Program-made: the position numbers and the translations under genes | Assembly (NCBI GenBank): GCA_008973525.1 | Contig: WACJ01000402.1 | Span: 124,001-188,000 of the forward strand | Source: Stenopsyche tienmushanensis | Lineage: Eukaryota; Arthropoda; Insecta; Trichoptera; Stenopsychidae | Length of the DNA stretch: 64,000 nucleotides | Direction: 5' to 3' | Notes under the pieces: generated by a model | Databases searched by the model: none | Seen by the model: the letters and a program-made list of their open reading frames with translations, nothing else | Told to the model about the DNA's origin: nothing | Shown here: piece by piece, positions 1 through 12,583 of the stretch | Layout: each line of letters starts with the position of its first letter | Position numbering within the stretch: the first letter of the stretch is position 1

Positions 1-2357
1 GGTCCGACCGCCAAAGGACTGTTTCGACTACTCCCATACTATAATCTTGACTATGGAACCATTTGACCTTATTGATATGGACCTGACTAGCTGATATTGC
101 TTGATACCTGACTTTCACCTATATGCTCCAGCTATGTCTATTTTTTCCAGTTTGCCCGATCGGCACTAAACGCCGAAGTTCGAATACTTAAATGCGACAT
201 AATTACCCCTGGCTAATACAATTTGACTAACACTTTTTTGCGACCTAACCACATTTACCTAACTACTATGCTTATACGATTTTGTGTATTTTAGCTATTA
301 ACCACTTGACTTATTTAAATATTAAATACTTAAATACCCCTCAGCAAGCTGATACTCAGTTTGTCTTTATTATTACTTTTACATTCATTACTACTTTTAC
401 AAACCATGGCTTGCTTGTTACTCCCTATAGAAAGGGTTAACCTAAAATGGAAAACCACTCAGTCTCGAATTCGCTCGGGTAAGTTGTACGGTGTAGGAGC
501 GAACCCTCAGTTGGTGTAGGAGCGAATCCTAGATGCACTTAAGCGTCACGTATGTCTTCACCCTACCCCGGCAACGCCCTAGCGAGAAAAGGGGGGACTG
601 GACTCTTTGTACTCCAGAAAGCCCTTTCCAGTAAAGTCAAAAAGGTCGTCTAGAGTAATTTTCCACCGTCTCCTTAAGAAAACTACTCAGACTTTACAAA
701 CCTCCCACACTCCTTATCGAATCGGTCATGAAAGCGTTCGTCAATACGTTTATTCAGAATACCCGTTGCGTGAGCGTTCGAAATAAAACTTGATGGAAAT
801 GTTACCTTCAATATCGAGCGAAAAAGAAGATGAATGTATGATACAGACGAGATGGATGTGACCCCTTCCTGTGAATGGATATTGAAGGGGCCCATAGTTC
901 TACAATGGACTGTTTGTGGCTGCACTATGATGATGATGATGATGTAAAATGTAACCCTTAAGAAAAAAATCAGACTTGCACAACAACCCCATCCTTTATA
1001 TTTTCGCAAGAAAGTTTAAGCTTTACCAATATTTTCCTTCCTACTTCACCAAACAAAAACTCTTTTTTTTGCTTTTATGCTTTCATAAATTATATTATTA
1101 TTATATACTTCTAGTTCTAATTATTATATTGAGATTTATATACAATCTTATTTAGGTTGGCAGGAGGTATAGAGGTTATAAACTCGAATGCTAAGGGACT
1201 AAAACATAATCTTGGAACAATAACCAAGTTGTGAGATAAAGATTCAAATATAGCCCGGAATCGGAAGGGATTTTAGAAGTATCAATTATTAAAAATAACC
1301 TATTCAAATACAGATGACCCTCAATTCGTTAGCATCATGCGAGTAAATTTTGTCACCACACCTGATTATAACCAAGATAGATTGGGAAATCCCTCGATCA
1401 TTGCGCTATTCGCTTGTCGCATAGACAACGAACCGAGCATTTGGCTGTGCGCATACTCGTTCATAGAGAATAAGAGGGTGCGATTTCCGCGTCTGAACGA
1501 CGCGACCCCTGCCTGCTGCTTATCAAGCAACACCTTCAGTTGATCGTTCATATGCCATTTGCATTTATCATTTTTTTTGTCGCCACCGAGCAACAAAGGC
1601 GTTCGTTCCCCATCAATTGATTGGCTCGGATAAAAAAAAGACAATCATCCTCGCGCTCATGTTAATTGACGATTACACAATAAAGCACTCAGGAGTCACA
1701 TAAATATGCAGCGAGAGCCGTGATTTGCAGCAGCAATTCTAAGTACAAATGTAAAATAAGCTTTTTGCCCCGCAACTTATTTTAATGGCATTTGTTCTGT
1801 CCCTTAAGTTGTAAAGTAACCGTAACTTTACGATGTCATCAATGCTTTTTCTTGCAAAAGCGACATTGTTATTTTATGGCCTGGAGACGTTGTCGAACGA
1901 AATTCAGCAAGCTGTATTGCAATATCCATATTCACGTTGCAAAATGTAATGTCGGATAATATTCCGGCACGGGGTGCTTGTCGCAGCCCTTACTAATGGC
2001 ACGATGAATTTCCAATGCGTAATTATGGCTATTATGGACATTTTTTTCAACGGAGGCGCCCGGGGCGGCAAAGTTTGATTTGTTGCCAATAATGGAGCAT
2101 TTTTACGATGCACATTATATTGTAAAGCGTTAGAGGGCAAGTAATGAAGATGTGCTACATGCCGACATTAGAAATCCATTACGCGGCCCACGGGCCATAT
2201 TTTAACATGGACTTAACCTATAATCTGCAATTATTAGGAATTCAATCTCATTTATGAATATAATTAAAGAGCGAGTTGAATCCAGCTGACTGGCTGGCAT
2301 ATCGTTCTAGTTCTAACTAGTTAATACAAAAACACAGATTAACCTAAAATATTTCCA
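1..2357. other. Unassigned non-coding DNA
   Basis: There are short open frames on both strands (for example 683-1009, 1366-1644, 1904-2140) but no recognisable family. Visible items are a (tga)n microsatellite at 926-944, a ctatagaaagggttaacc stretch at 424-441 resembling pogo-type ends, and the family E piece attcaaatatagcccggaat at 1243-1262. Confidence 0.5.
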
Positions 2358-2362
2358 TTGCT

Positions 2363-2445
2363 TTGGGAAATATTGAGCATTTTATAAAAAAATCGATACA
2401 GAGGACTGTTGTTTACGCCATAGAACTCGGTATTTAAATGAAATA
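2363..2445 (+). repeat. Repeat G, first copy
   Basis: The block aaatattgagcattttataa, aaaatcgatacagaggactg and ggtatttaaatga is shared with 4722-4802. In both places it lies just left of a hAT copy, so the two may once have been duplicated together or the repeat was a preferred target. Confidence 0.6.
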
Positions 2446-2457
2446 TACGGATATGGT

Positions 2458-2796
2458 TAGGGAATCCAATCCCGAGCCAAAATTTCGATCCCGAGATTTT
2501 GGGATTGCATTAGACCATCCCGGGATCAGTCTCGGAATCCCGGGATAGTTTAAGAAATTACATTGATAAATTTGATCAAAAAAAATCTAATAAGTCCATT
2601 GGTTTAATATAAAAAATAATTTGAAGAAATATTTTGATATTCCCATTATTAGAGTTGACGTGTGTATATGTACTGTATATATGTATACATAGATTAGATA
2701 GTTACAGCCCCTAGCCATCGCTTAAGATGTAGTTACGTCACTGTCTCCAAGCGTCTTGATTTCGGCGAGAATGTCTCGATTTAAACAAGGGACTGT
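2458..2796 (-). mobile_element. hAT copy, one end only, internally deleted
   Basis: The terminus TAGGGAATCCAATCCCG and the subterminal TCCCGGGAT-type repeats are followed by the ttaagaaattacattgataa block, then by a jump to the attcccattattagag and gtatacatagattagatag blocks. It ends near tgtctcgatttaaac without the second terminus, so no target duplication can be read. Confidence 0.82.
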
Positions 2797-3489
2797 TCGC
2801 AAAATATTGATACAAACTGTAATATACTTAAAATATAAAAAAAATAACTCAATCTAAAGCAATCATATCGCCTCTGTGACGCACCAGGGAACTGTTTTTA
2901 AGCATTATAAAAACGTTTTTGATATAATAAAGTTAATTTAAATGGATACTATACGCTGAGTACAACAAGATTAGATAGATATTTTTCAAAGTTTACTACG
3001 TTAAGTGCCGAATAAAATGGCGCCAAATTTTCTCAAGAGAACGTAATTCTTAGTAAAATCTCAGGAATTTCATGACAATTCTCATTTTACCAAGAACTAA
3101 TATTGAGAACATGTTTCCAAGTGAAATTTATAGGATAAAGCCTGTTTATAAAATAAAAACTAGATTGATCTCTCCAGACAGATAGACAGACAGAAATGCA
3201 TTCCTTGAATTCATTCTTAGTACAGATTCATTAATTGTCATTGACTCAATTCGATTAAATCCAAAGATAATTAATTAAAATTAGTATTAATTATAATCAA
3301 ATCAATTAATACTAGGGGGAGCGAAAGTAATTAAAATTTTAGGCTTTGGTATAATTTATTTGGTCGGTGCTAAAAGTTTTAACAGTAATTTTGTATCGAG
3401 ACGTGGTTCAAGAAACGCAAAGCGGACGTTTTTTTATTTAAAACTTTCGGATTTAATAACTTCTTAGCATTATATTATATTATTACATA

Positions 3490-3640
3490 GACATATATTG
3501 TCTTCCTGCAGACACATTGCGTTTTATTAACAACATCCATCTATATTCCTGCGCGTGCACCGTTTCAAGTCCTGTGGTGATGCACAAGAGGTGGGGAATC
3601 GTCGGATAACCTTCGCTGCGGGAAGGGGTCCTTCCTGCAG
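3490..3640 (-). repeat. LTR-like repeat fragment, relative of 10138-10300
   Basis: On the minus strand the segment reads gcaggaaggaccccttcccg, cagcgaagg, atccgacgattccc, acggtgcacgcgcagga and gcaatgtgtctgcagg. This aligns in order with 10144-10280. No coding family was recognised; a retrotransposon LTR is one possibility. Confidence 0.45.
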
Positions 3641-3649
3641 GCTCATAGC

Positions 3650-4721
3650 TTCCACACGTCTAAGCCTGTAAAATGGAGGGATGAGGCTCAGGACAGATGA
3701 AAATGGCGGCACTTGTAACCTTACTTTCTAGATAACCCTCGTATTTAATAACATCTCCAACCAGATGGCACTGCCCCGCTTCTGAGTTCATCAAACATGA
3801 ATTGATTATGCAACGGAAATAATTATTAATGATCATATTCCTATACATAATTTACTTATTGGGCAAGCAATAACAATTATGAAAATTATCAGCGGACGTT
3901 TTAAACGCCCTCGAATTTTCAAATTGAACGGCTCGTATATTTGGTTTTAATGGTAGGCCGTACTCGTGTATTTTTCGAGTGCTTTGAACCTCAGTGCTCA
4001 GCATCCCTATCTTCGGAGAGATTCCCCCATAAACAACGCCACAGGTCGTAAATAATCACTTTCGAGAAAATTGTACTCCTCTTCGTACGAAATTGATACG
4101 GGCATCTTCGAGGAAGTACCACACCACCGTCAATAATTTGTTTTGGTTCGATTTTAATGCAAATCTCGAGAGGAACCTTAATGGCCGCCATTATGTTTCG
4201 GCGTGCACCATGCAATTTCGAGATCCATTTGGAGCACGTGACCGGCCAGTAAATGCAACTCTTACGCACCGGACCAAACCCAAACACAATTATTACCGGT
4301 CGCTAATTGAGGCCTACCGAAACCGTCATTATCTGGAGCGTTTCTGGACTCCTGAAATTTAGCAATTGTAGCCCCAGAGCTAAACAAATTCGAAATTTGA
4401 TTGCCACATCGGGATTCTTGTAGGTCTGATTAAATGAATATCTTCATTAAAGTGTTCGAACCGGTCGCTTCCGATTTCCTCATCAGCCATCATGAAGTAT
4501 TGTAACATCATTACATCCGGAATTACAGATATACTATCAACAAGTTGCCGCCTTCCATCTATTAACTCATTTTCATAATCCTGTTTCAACAGCATCCACA
4601 TACGCAACTAATATAGTCATTATACAAATTTCCTGTAATGACTTTGGAATCCTAGAAACTATTAGCAATAAGTAGTACAGGGTCTACCAGCCTGAATAGT
4701 ACCAATTTAAAACCCAAGTTT
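3650..4721. other. Unassigned non-coding DNA
   Basis: Frames of 75-98 codons at 3991-4287, 4093-4362 and 4380-4607 overlap on opposite strands and match nothing I recognise. A short mariner 3' piece (cttgtaaccttactttctag, 3714-3733) is present. Confidence 0.5.
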
Positions 4722-4802
4722 TAGAAAATATTGAGCATTTTCTGAAAAATCGATACAGGAGACAGTCGTCTATGTCAGGGGACTGTGTATTTAAATAAAA
4801 AA
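4722..4802 (+). repeat. Repeat G, second copy
   Basis: It carries aaaatattgagcattttctg, aaaaatcgatacaggagac and ggggactgtgtatttaaat, matching 2363-2445. Confidence 0.6.
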
Positions 4803-4843
4803 TACATTTTTTTCTATTACGTATTAATCTCAGCCATCCTAAC

Positions 4844-5700
4844 TAGGGAATCCAATCCCGGGATCCCGGACAATTTTAGGTACTTAAGAATCCCGAAAAT
4901 TTCGGGATTGAAATTTTTATCTAACAGAAATCATACACCTCACCAACACGACGAAGGTTACTAAATCGAGACATTCCCGACGAAATCTGGACGCTTGGAA
5001 ACAGTGGCGTAATTACTAATTGGCGAAATTAGGCGATTTCTAGGGGCAGTAACTGTCTAATCTATGTATACATATGTACAGTACATATAAGTTTTTCAAA
5101 TTGTTATATTAACCTTTCCCTACCGGTGATGTATTTACTACACCTCGACTCTAATAATGGGAATATCGGTATGAAACATAATAGATACGAGGTTCAAAAT
5201 TTTTGTATTCCTCCGTAATATAATTACGAATCATATCAAAGTATTATAGTATATAAGTATTCATCTGCAGCGACGGAAATAATTAATTTGTCGTGAAATC
5301 GGGTATTTTGCGAGTTTTAGTCCATGTTTCAGCAGAAAGGAATTTTATCAGTCACATTGATGGTGTTATACGAAAATGGGGGCTCACGCAGGCATCAACT
5401 CGAACTAGCATTTAAATATCTGATGATACTTCCAATTAGTTTGGAGGCTGAGCGAGCATTTTCAGCAGCGAGTTGCCTGATTTCCAAAATCAGATCCAGA
5501 CTAAATGACGAAACACTCGATGCATTAATGTTACTTCGGGCATATTTTCCAAATAATATTTAATTTTTTTAGGGTTTATCAATGTAATTTCTTAAAATAT
5601 TAAAAATCCCAATCCCGGGATACCGGGACTGGTCCCGGGATTGTCTAATGAAATCCCGAAGTCCCGGGATCGAAATTTTGGCTCGCGATTGGATTCCCTA
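4844..5700 (+). mobile_element. hAT copy, 857 bp, perfect 8-bp target duplication, best hATC frame
   Basis: The termini are TAGGGAATCCAATCCCGG and GCGATTGGATTCCCTA. The octamer atcctaac is present at 4836-4843 and 5701-5708. The frame 5324-5563 encodes LELAFKYLMILPISLEAERA, FSAASCLISKIRSRLNDETL and DALMLLRAYFPNN, the complete hATC domain including the final hydrophobic helix. The upstream transposase is absent and the 3' non-coding part is shorter than in the 38008 copy. Confidence 0.95.
5324..5563 (+). pseudogene. hAT transposase hATC domain remnant (most complete)
   Basis: The frame has 79 codons. The P-x-S-L-E-A-E-R-A-F-S core is followed by the R-S-R-L-N-D-E-T-L segment and the terminal L-M-L-L-R-A-Y-F helix ending in NN, as in intact hAT transposases. 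The V of the usual S-V-E-A-E-R is L here. Translation upstream of the hATC breaks down, so this is a remnant and not a gene. Confidence 0.88.
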
Positions 5701-5708
5701 ATCCTAAC

Positions 5709-8646
5709 CCTCGTGTAACACGTGCTATCGGCGCGCGTCATTCGATGACGCCCCTCATTCAGAACGGCTTACTATTCAGAATCCGCCTATTCTGACACCA
5801 GTGAAGCTACAAGGGTAAGCGGGGAACTCTCTCCACTTTCACAAATAATGGCAAATTTAAATTAATACTCTACGCTGAGAATCGGAAGATTAGGTGATTA
5901 TCTTTTAAAGTTAACTACGAATTTTTTTAATGATTGCTAAGCAGATTTATAGCTCTCTAAATCATCATATCAGATTTATCTACAGTATCGTGTTTATATT
6001 AAATTCTAACATTGCTTCGGGTTTGCTGGCGTTTTCCTCAGTGACATAATTTATTGATTCCCAAACAAGTTCATGCATATTAGTTAGCATGTGCACATCT
6101 CTTTTGTCAATCCATTTTATCGCTAAGAGACATGGCATTGAAAATAAAGTACCAGCTGAGGCGATCGTACATGTACGGTCATACTAATCCAAGCATCAAG
6201 ATGCAGTTCATTTTTATTCAAAAATGAATGATCAGGTGAATCTGGCGGGCCCTGTACATAAAATCACTTGGATCACACGAGTCCTAGCTGTACTCTGTCT
6301 GGCTTCTTCGTCCAGCTGGCGCATCACGCATGTTATACTCTCCGCGAATGGCTTATTTAATTCCAATTAACAAAACGCATTGCGCCCTTATCATTCATTC
6401 AGTAAGTGTATCGATCTGATACGCTGTCCAACATTTTGCTATAAAAAAAAACACATTTCCCAGTGGGATTCTTGGGTATCTCTAGGCGACATGTGCGAAT
6501 CTCTAAGCAACCCAACAAAAATCACAACAACCGCTGGCGATTAGTAAACACACGGCTGTAGACTTGGATTTACAGTGCGCTCCTTGCGGTTTCATATCAC
6601 GTCCTCGTATTTAGCGTCGATAACATCTCCCGTTCAGAAAGAAAAGCCAAGGTGTAAACACGGGCACGGATCCTGCGCGGAGGGAATCTCTGCTCTTTTA
6701 AAATTGCAGTCACAGTTTCCCGGTGAGTAATGACCGCTGGAGATGCAGATTACGTGTGTCCAGTGCATGTGAGCAGATTGCATACCTGCAGTGTTATCTC
6801 ACGCATAAATAACCCGCGCCGTAGACGAGGAAGTCGCCCGGGGCCGCGCCTCCTGCCCCCGACTCCGGACTGACCCTGGCCAGCTAACACCACCGAAGGA
6901 GAGCAACTTCCGCTCCGACAATCGCACGTGGCCATCTGCATTATATCATAGTCTCATTGTCTCAATAAAAGTGCTTATCCAATGAAGCAGGAATAACGGG
7001 CATTCCTGGCCCCGTGGAATCTTAATTGAGATTAAGACCATGTAGGGCTTTTCAGCGTTTAGTGTAATTTTAGCGACAGTTATTCTTCTACACGGCGCGT
7101 CTGAAAATACATAAAAAGCCGCCTTTGAAGTTCGCACAGGCAAAGTGAACGACTAATAAGTCGACGAACATGCAGAAGAAAGGAGTTTGAATGAGTCACC
7201 ACCTCCTTTGCTCGTGGACCAATTTGCAATATTTCAGGTTGGGTCGTAAAATCTCGTATGCTCGGAACATCGACTCGCATTCTGCACAATATTACTTTTT
7301 TATCTTTCGCACTTCCCATACAATCCTGTGAAAGGCGTACAAATAGTCATCATTGTGGCTGTTGCTTCAGTTCATTAATGAAGTCATTCGATCCATTCAA
7401 TTCTTGAATGTTGGTGTTAGGTGGGGAATTTAGCACTCTTGTCCTACGCAGCTTGCATATTTAATTCCTTCTAAGCGCAAAACGATTGGGGTTGACAGTT
7501 TTCTTTCATTTCTTGTATGACAAATTTATGATGCCATCTTGAAGCTCATGTCATATTAAGATCCGCCATTTATCCCCATGAGTAGTCCATTGAGGACATT
7601 AGATTATATTATATCCCATAACTACTATATTCTGAAAGCTATTATCATTTTCCAATATAAATTTTGAATAAAAAGGAGGGAATTCTGGATTCTTGTAAAT
7701 GAGTACCGCATGCACAATTAAATACAATCAATCAGCTGGAAAAACCCAATGAACAAACCAAGAATTGGCATTAGAAACTGCTATACAAATGGTTTGAATT
7801 TCCCAAGTCGACAGGTATACTATTTTTTTCCCTAGATATATAGAACAGGTGTCAACAAACTTGTTTTAATCACAACATTAAGAAATTCTACTTTAATGGG
7901 TTACATGAACTTCAAAGCGTAAAAAAAGCATCATCATGATGGACAAAATGGAAAAAATCCCTATCGCCCACCATGAATGCTTGAAGCCCGCTAGTGGGCG
8001 GTAGGGACCAGCTTGATTACCACTGATCTACAAGATGATCGCAAACATTTTAAATCTGATGCAAAAATAAGAACATTAACAATACATCTGTTTAGTTTTC
8101 AATCAGTTCCTCAAGCAAAACACGTTGGAAATGCACGTGGTCTTGCATACGTGCGAGATTTCCATACACATTGGTGTGCATTTTCATTGATCTAAGATTG
8201 TGACTGAGCTCTCGAAGTATATTAATATCGAGCATTCATTAGCGTGGGAACTATCATGAATAGAATATTTGGATCGTTCTCAAGGACAAACATACAGATA
8301 AACAGACAAACCAAAAACATCGATTGAGCATTGTAATGAAGGACTTGTTAAATATTGACTGTCCCGAGAACTCAAAATGTAAAAGCCTTTGATTGCTCAA
8401 ACAATAAAATCAGTTCTTGCATATTAATTTACGACATAACGCAATTCAGCCATCAATGTTCAATGGCAATCAATCATTTTGTATTGCATCTCGCATGCAA
8501 AATGTCCTTTGCTTAAATGAAATACATTGTGATGAGGCTAATAATGGATGCATTTAAATGCATCGCTTGCACGTGGATTCCATTAGGCGCGCTGTGATAT
8601 ATCATTTCAAAGGCGATTAGGTGAGGCTAATTATGGCAGAGCGTTA
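5709..8646. other. Unassigned non-coding DNA, with GC-richer part at 6480-7000
   Basis: No gene family was recognised. Frames at 6750-6941, 6946-7143 and 7080-7319 overlap and are GC-driven. A hairpin is at 7959-8006. The stretch ends in repeat H (8647-8716). Confidence 0.5.
7959..8006. repeat. Imperfect hairpin, 13-bp arms
   Basis: The arm ccctatcgcccac (7959-7971) pairs with gtgggcggtaggg (7994-8006), with one G-T-type mismatch. The 22-base loop contains gaatgcttgaagcccgc. It looks like a fold-back element or the joined ends of a deleted MITE. Confidence 0.7.
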
Positions 8647-8716
8647 TATAGGGTCATCCAAATGCGACGCCCAGATGTCAGTGCACGGTATAATGTTTAC
8701 ACGCGACGACTTTTAG
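8647..8716 (+). repeat. Dispersed repeat H, first copy
   Basis: The segment tagggtcatccaaatgcgac, agatgtcagtg and gtttacacgcgac is shared with 32471-32540. Confidence 0.5.
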
Positions 8717-8796
8717 CAATCCCTTTTACGACACTTTTGCCAATCATTTTTACATGGTACATAACGAATGCTTTTTGGATTCTAGGAACCTACGAT

Positions 8797-9374
8797 TAGG
8801 GAATCCAATCCTGAACCAAAATTTCAATCCCGGGATTTCGGAATTTCGGGGAGGTATCGTCATCAGATATTTAAATGATAGTTCGAGTTGATGACCACGT
8901 GAGCCCTCATTTTCGTATAACACCAAATTTCAAAATTCCCGATTTCCTAAAAAAATATTTATTTCCGTCACTGCAGATTAATACTTATATACTACAATAC
9001 TTCGACGTGATTCGTAATTATATTACGGAAGAATACAAAAAAATTGATCCCCGTATCTATTATATTTCATATCGATATTCCCATTATTAGAGCCGAGGTG
9101 TAGTAAATACATCACCGGTAGGAAAAGGTTAATATAACAATTTGAAAAACATATATGTACTGTATATATGTATACATAGATTAGACAGTTACTGTCCTTT
9201 AGGAGTCCATATTTCGTCGAGAATGTCTCGATTTAGTAACCTTCAACGTGCTAGTGAGGTGTACGATTTATATTAGATAAAAATTTCAATCCCGAATTTT
9301 TCGGGATTACGTTTACTAGTCCCGGAATTCATGAACACCTAAAACTGTCCGGGATCCCGGGATTGGATTCCCTA
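8797..9374 (-). mobile_element. hAT copy, 578 bp, near-perfect target duplication
   Basis: The termini TAGGGAATCCAATCCTG and GGGATTGGATTCCCTA are inverted repeats. The flanking octamers cctacgat (8789-8796) and cccacgat (9375-9382) differ at one position. Its internal structure matches 34876-35521 and lacks the hATC coding segment. Confidence 0.92.
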
Positions 9375-9912
9375 CCCACGATGAAACGTGGGTCTATATT
9401 ATGTGGAAAGCCTTCTTCTTCTTTTCAGCTTGCATTTCTTCTTTTGGAGCTTTCCGAGCTTCTTTGGTCTCCACTTCGTTGCGTCTATTCTGTCGGTTAG
9501 CGCGCTGCTCATCTATTTGTCGTACATAATTAAAGCTCTACGAGCCAACAACTACTTTCAGCCCGTTCATAATCATTACAAGTGCTGAATTCCCTTCATT
9601 GAATAAGGCAAAAACCAAAAATGCTGCAACTTCGATTACTTTTAGGCAAGAATGTAATTAATTTGGAGTCAATCGCCAAACGTCGAGTTGAAACTTTCGT
9701 TTGCATTATGCGTGTAACCACCTGAACATCTCTTCAGTGATTCATCTTTCGACAAATCTCATATGTATTGGAAGAATTTATTTCTGAAGGTCGGGGGTGC
9801 AATGGAGAAAAGTGCGCTTCAGATTCCGTTCCAAACGTTTTAGCTTTTTTTCCTTGCACTTGCATCTTCGCTAAAACTTGATTGACATGTGTCGATTACG
9901 GTGGAAGGATAT

Positions 9913-10378
9913 TGTAACGTTTGATGCGGGGGCGCTCTCGGGGGCAGAGTCCCTGGGCGGCTCCCCGCCTCCACGTGCTCGTCGGGATGGCCGCGCTACC
10001 GCACGGATCCGTTCTTCTATCGGGCTGTGATGCTGCTGGACGAATGGATGGGAATACGAAGGGTGTCGAATGGAAAGACTCTCTTCGCAAGATAACTATT
10101 TATTCCGCTTTACAGATAGAGAGAGAGAGAGAGAGGTCTGGCTGCAGGAGGGACGACCTCCCGCAGCCAAGGCCAACCGACGACTCTCCCGACTCCCGCT
10201 TCCTGCGCGTCACTACCCAACCGGTAACGATGCACACGCAAGAAGCGATCGGTCGGTAAGCAAGTGCAATGTCTCCGCAGGGCCACAAGAGATGGCGCTG
10301 TTAAAATAGCACATTGCACATGAAGAGAAATGGAAGATTTCGCTACTACGCGGGGATGATAAATCGCCAACGCTACAC
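9913..10378 (+). repeat. Possible solo LTR
   Basis: The segment starts TGTAACG and ends CGCTACA, as LTRs often do, is much GC-richer than its flanks, and contains a (ga)n microsatellite (10121-10136). Positions 10138-10300 match a diverged copy at 3490-3640 on the other strand. No clear 4-5 bp target duplication, primer-binding site or gag/pol sequence was seen, so the LTR identity is tentative. Open frames here on both strands have no known family. Confidence 0.35.
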
Positions 10379-12583
10379 TATGTTACGTGATTTACTACAT
10401 CGGTCTGAGGTATCCTGTTTTCCTTTCAAATAAGATTATATTTTGACTTCTAACTTTCAACACATACTAAGAAGGCCAAAGCTAAACTGAAGATAACCGA
10501 CGCTCTGTCGAAACGATACCAACGCTTCTAGTACTTTCTAGTTGAGACTTCTATTCTAAGAATTTACAAATAAGAACGACTTTAGACATCTCCCTCTTCT
10601 TTAATTTCTTTTTTCTTCCCGTAATACAGGGGTACAGAGAATTGAACAAGGGTCTACTGTGCGGTCACTTCACACTACATGTTGCGTACTCCAGCACCGA
10701 TTTGCGTACACTATAGTGCTCATAATATCGGAACAAATCGGAATTTTATTGTGAAACTTTGAAAACACATTATTCAATAGTTTTACTAATAATTTATAAA
10801 ACAATAAAAACATAAATTTTTCGAACCGTCTAAATTGATTTCCCCCCTTAAATGAAAACGAATAATTACACGTTGCGCAGCCGAAGATGCTAATATTCCA
10901 TTTCGTTCTTCAGTGGCGGGATCAAGGAACATATATATATTTCTATTGAAGAATACAGTAAAATTCCGGCTCACATCTGAATCGCCATACATATGATTTT
11001 CTTGGCGGGGAAAGGTCATATTTACAGTTGTTGGATTTTTGTCGCCTTTTTTACCTAGCGCTGATGGTTGCAAAATGTGCATAATTGCACTGCGTTTGAC
11101 CCCGTCCTAAGGAGTAGCGTTCATTAGTGGGTAAGATGGTTCCTGACCCTCAACTGGCGCCAGCTCGTGTAATCTGCAGCCTGCTGTACAGGAACGCCAA
11201 GATCTACCGACCTTCCATCCGAGGGGACGCTAAAAGTTTTACGATCCCGCCGCAAAAAAATTAAGGATGTGTTTATGTAGATCTGGCGATGTGTACCGAT
11301 TTATTAATAACCCGTGTCAATATATGGCGAAGAGCGCGTAATGACCACGTTATAGTTTTTGCATGTTTGAAAATCAATATTTAAATCAAACATAAATCAA
11401 TTACTACAGTTTTTTTCAACCCCCTTAATATGTTTGTGTTTGCCAAACAAACAATCGGTTGCAAAAATACGCCGAAATTCACGTGCAATGTTTTGATTAC
11501 TCTCGACTCTGCTTGGCGGCGCTGTCTCCTTTGTGCTTTTTTATAGCGCATTTTTTTCTACAGCGTTCAACATCCGAGCATTGAATTAATTTGTAACCTT
11601 TGACTTTTGTGTTGGGCATTATGTCTCGTGGGTATTTGATCGCACTGTAGCTGGTCGGTGGTTGGTTTAACAGCGACGGCCTAAGAACAAGTAATTAGAA
11701 CGAGTAACCTGTAATACACCTGATGGTCGATAACGCACGTACCATTTACAGCGAGCCACGAGAAAAATGCGTCCAGGAACACTGAACACTTTCAGGACGA
11801 GGGTTCGAAGACCCCCGGGATGGAAGGCGCATTAGAAAGTCGCGGCTCGAAGAAGCCTGCAGAAAGACAACGCGGTCATCTCCTTTGACATAATTCCGAG
11901 TCTGCGGGTTCATTACTCTCGCGGTACCGACGACCGGTGGTCAGTTACCCCAATTATCAGATTTTACAGGACACTAACCTTCACCATCGGCCACTATAAA
12001 AATGATTCCGCATAATTAAAAAAATGATACAACTAGTTTACAACAAAATTTCCCAGGCCCCGACGCTCCGGTATAACTGTTAATGTAAACACATTTGGAT
12101 ATGGACGCACAAAACGCTCGAAAATCTATCCACATAAGATATTTTATAATGATTTTGATAGCTTAAAATGCAAAAAACAAACGTAATAAACCATCCCTGG
12201 ATTTGCACCAAATAACGCCCAAATTGATGCTTGAAACGCCTCATAAAATAAGAACGTATTTCGATAAAATCGCGTAATTCAAGTACAAAACTCATAGAAA
12301 ATTGATTGATATTGTGCATTGTCTTTTTTCTATTTGTCAATGGAAATTGTCAGCTAAAAGATGAAAATATGCTTGTGTAATATATAATAAAATAGACTTG
12401 CCAATAGTCTAGTGGTAACTTTGTGCTACGTATAGTCGTAGTATCTCTATGATGCATGCAACTGACACGGATATACAACAAATTATTCTCTCTTTAATTC
12501 CGATCAGCTGCCGATTTGAGTTTCAATTTTTGTGACGTTCAAAACCCAGTTTGCTTCACCGCACCTATAAAAGTTTCGAAGAG
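10379..12583. other. Unassigned non-coding DNA with a family F copy
   Basis: The family F block gaaaacgaataattacacgt, gcgcagccgaagatgc and ttcagtggcgggatcaagga lies at 10854-10928. The remainder, including 11100-12060, shows no recognisable gene or repeat. Confidence 0.5.

Noticed and set aside
9921..10370. Overlapping frames of 62-112 codons on both strands
   Set aside because: Their length comes from high GC and few stops, they contain a (ga)n microsatellite, and the region matches a non-coding repeat at 3490-3640.
11800..11822. gggttcgaagacccccggg, resembling a tRNA B-box
   Set aside because: The spacing of conserved bases is wrong and no A-box or cloverleaf arms were found.
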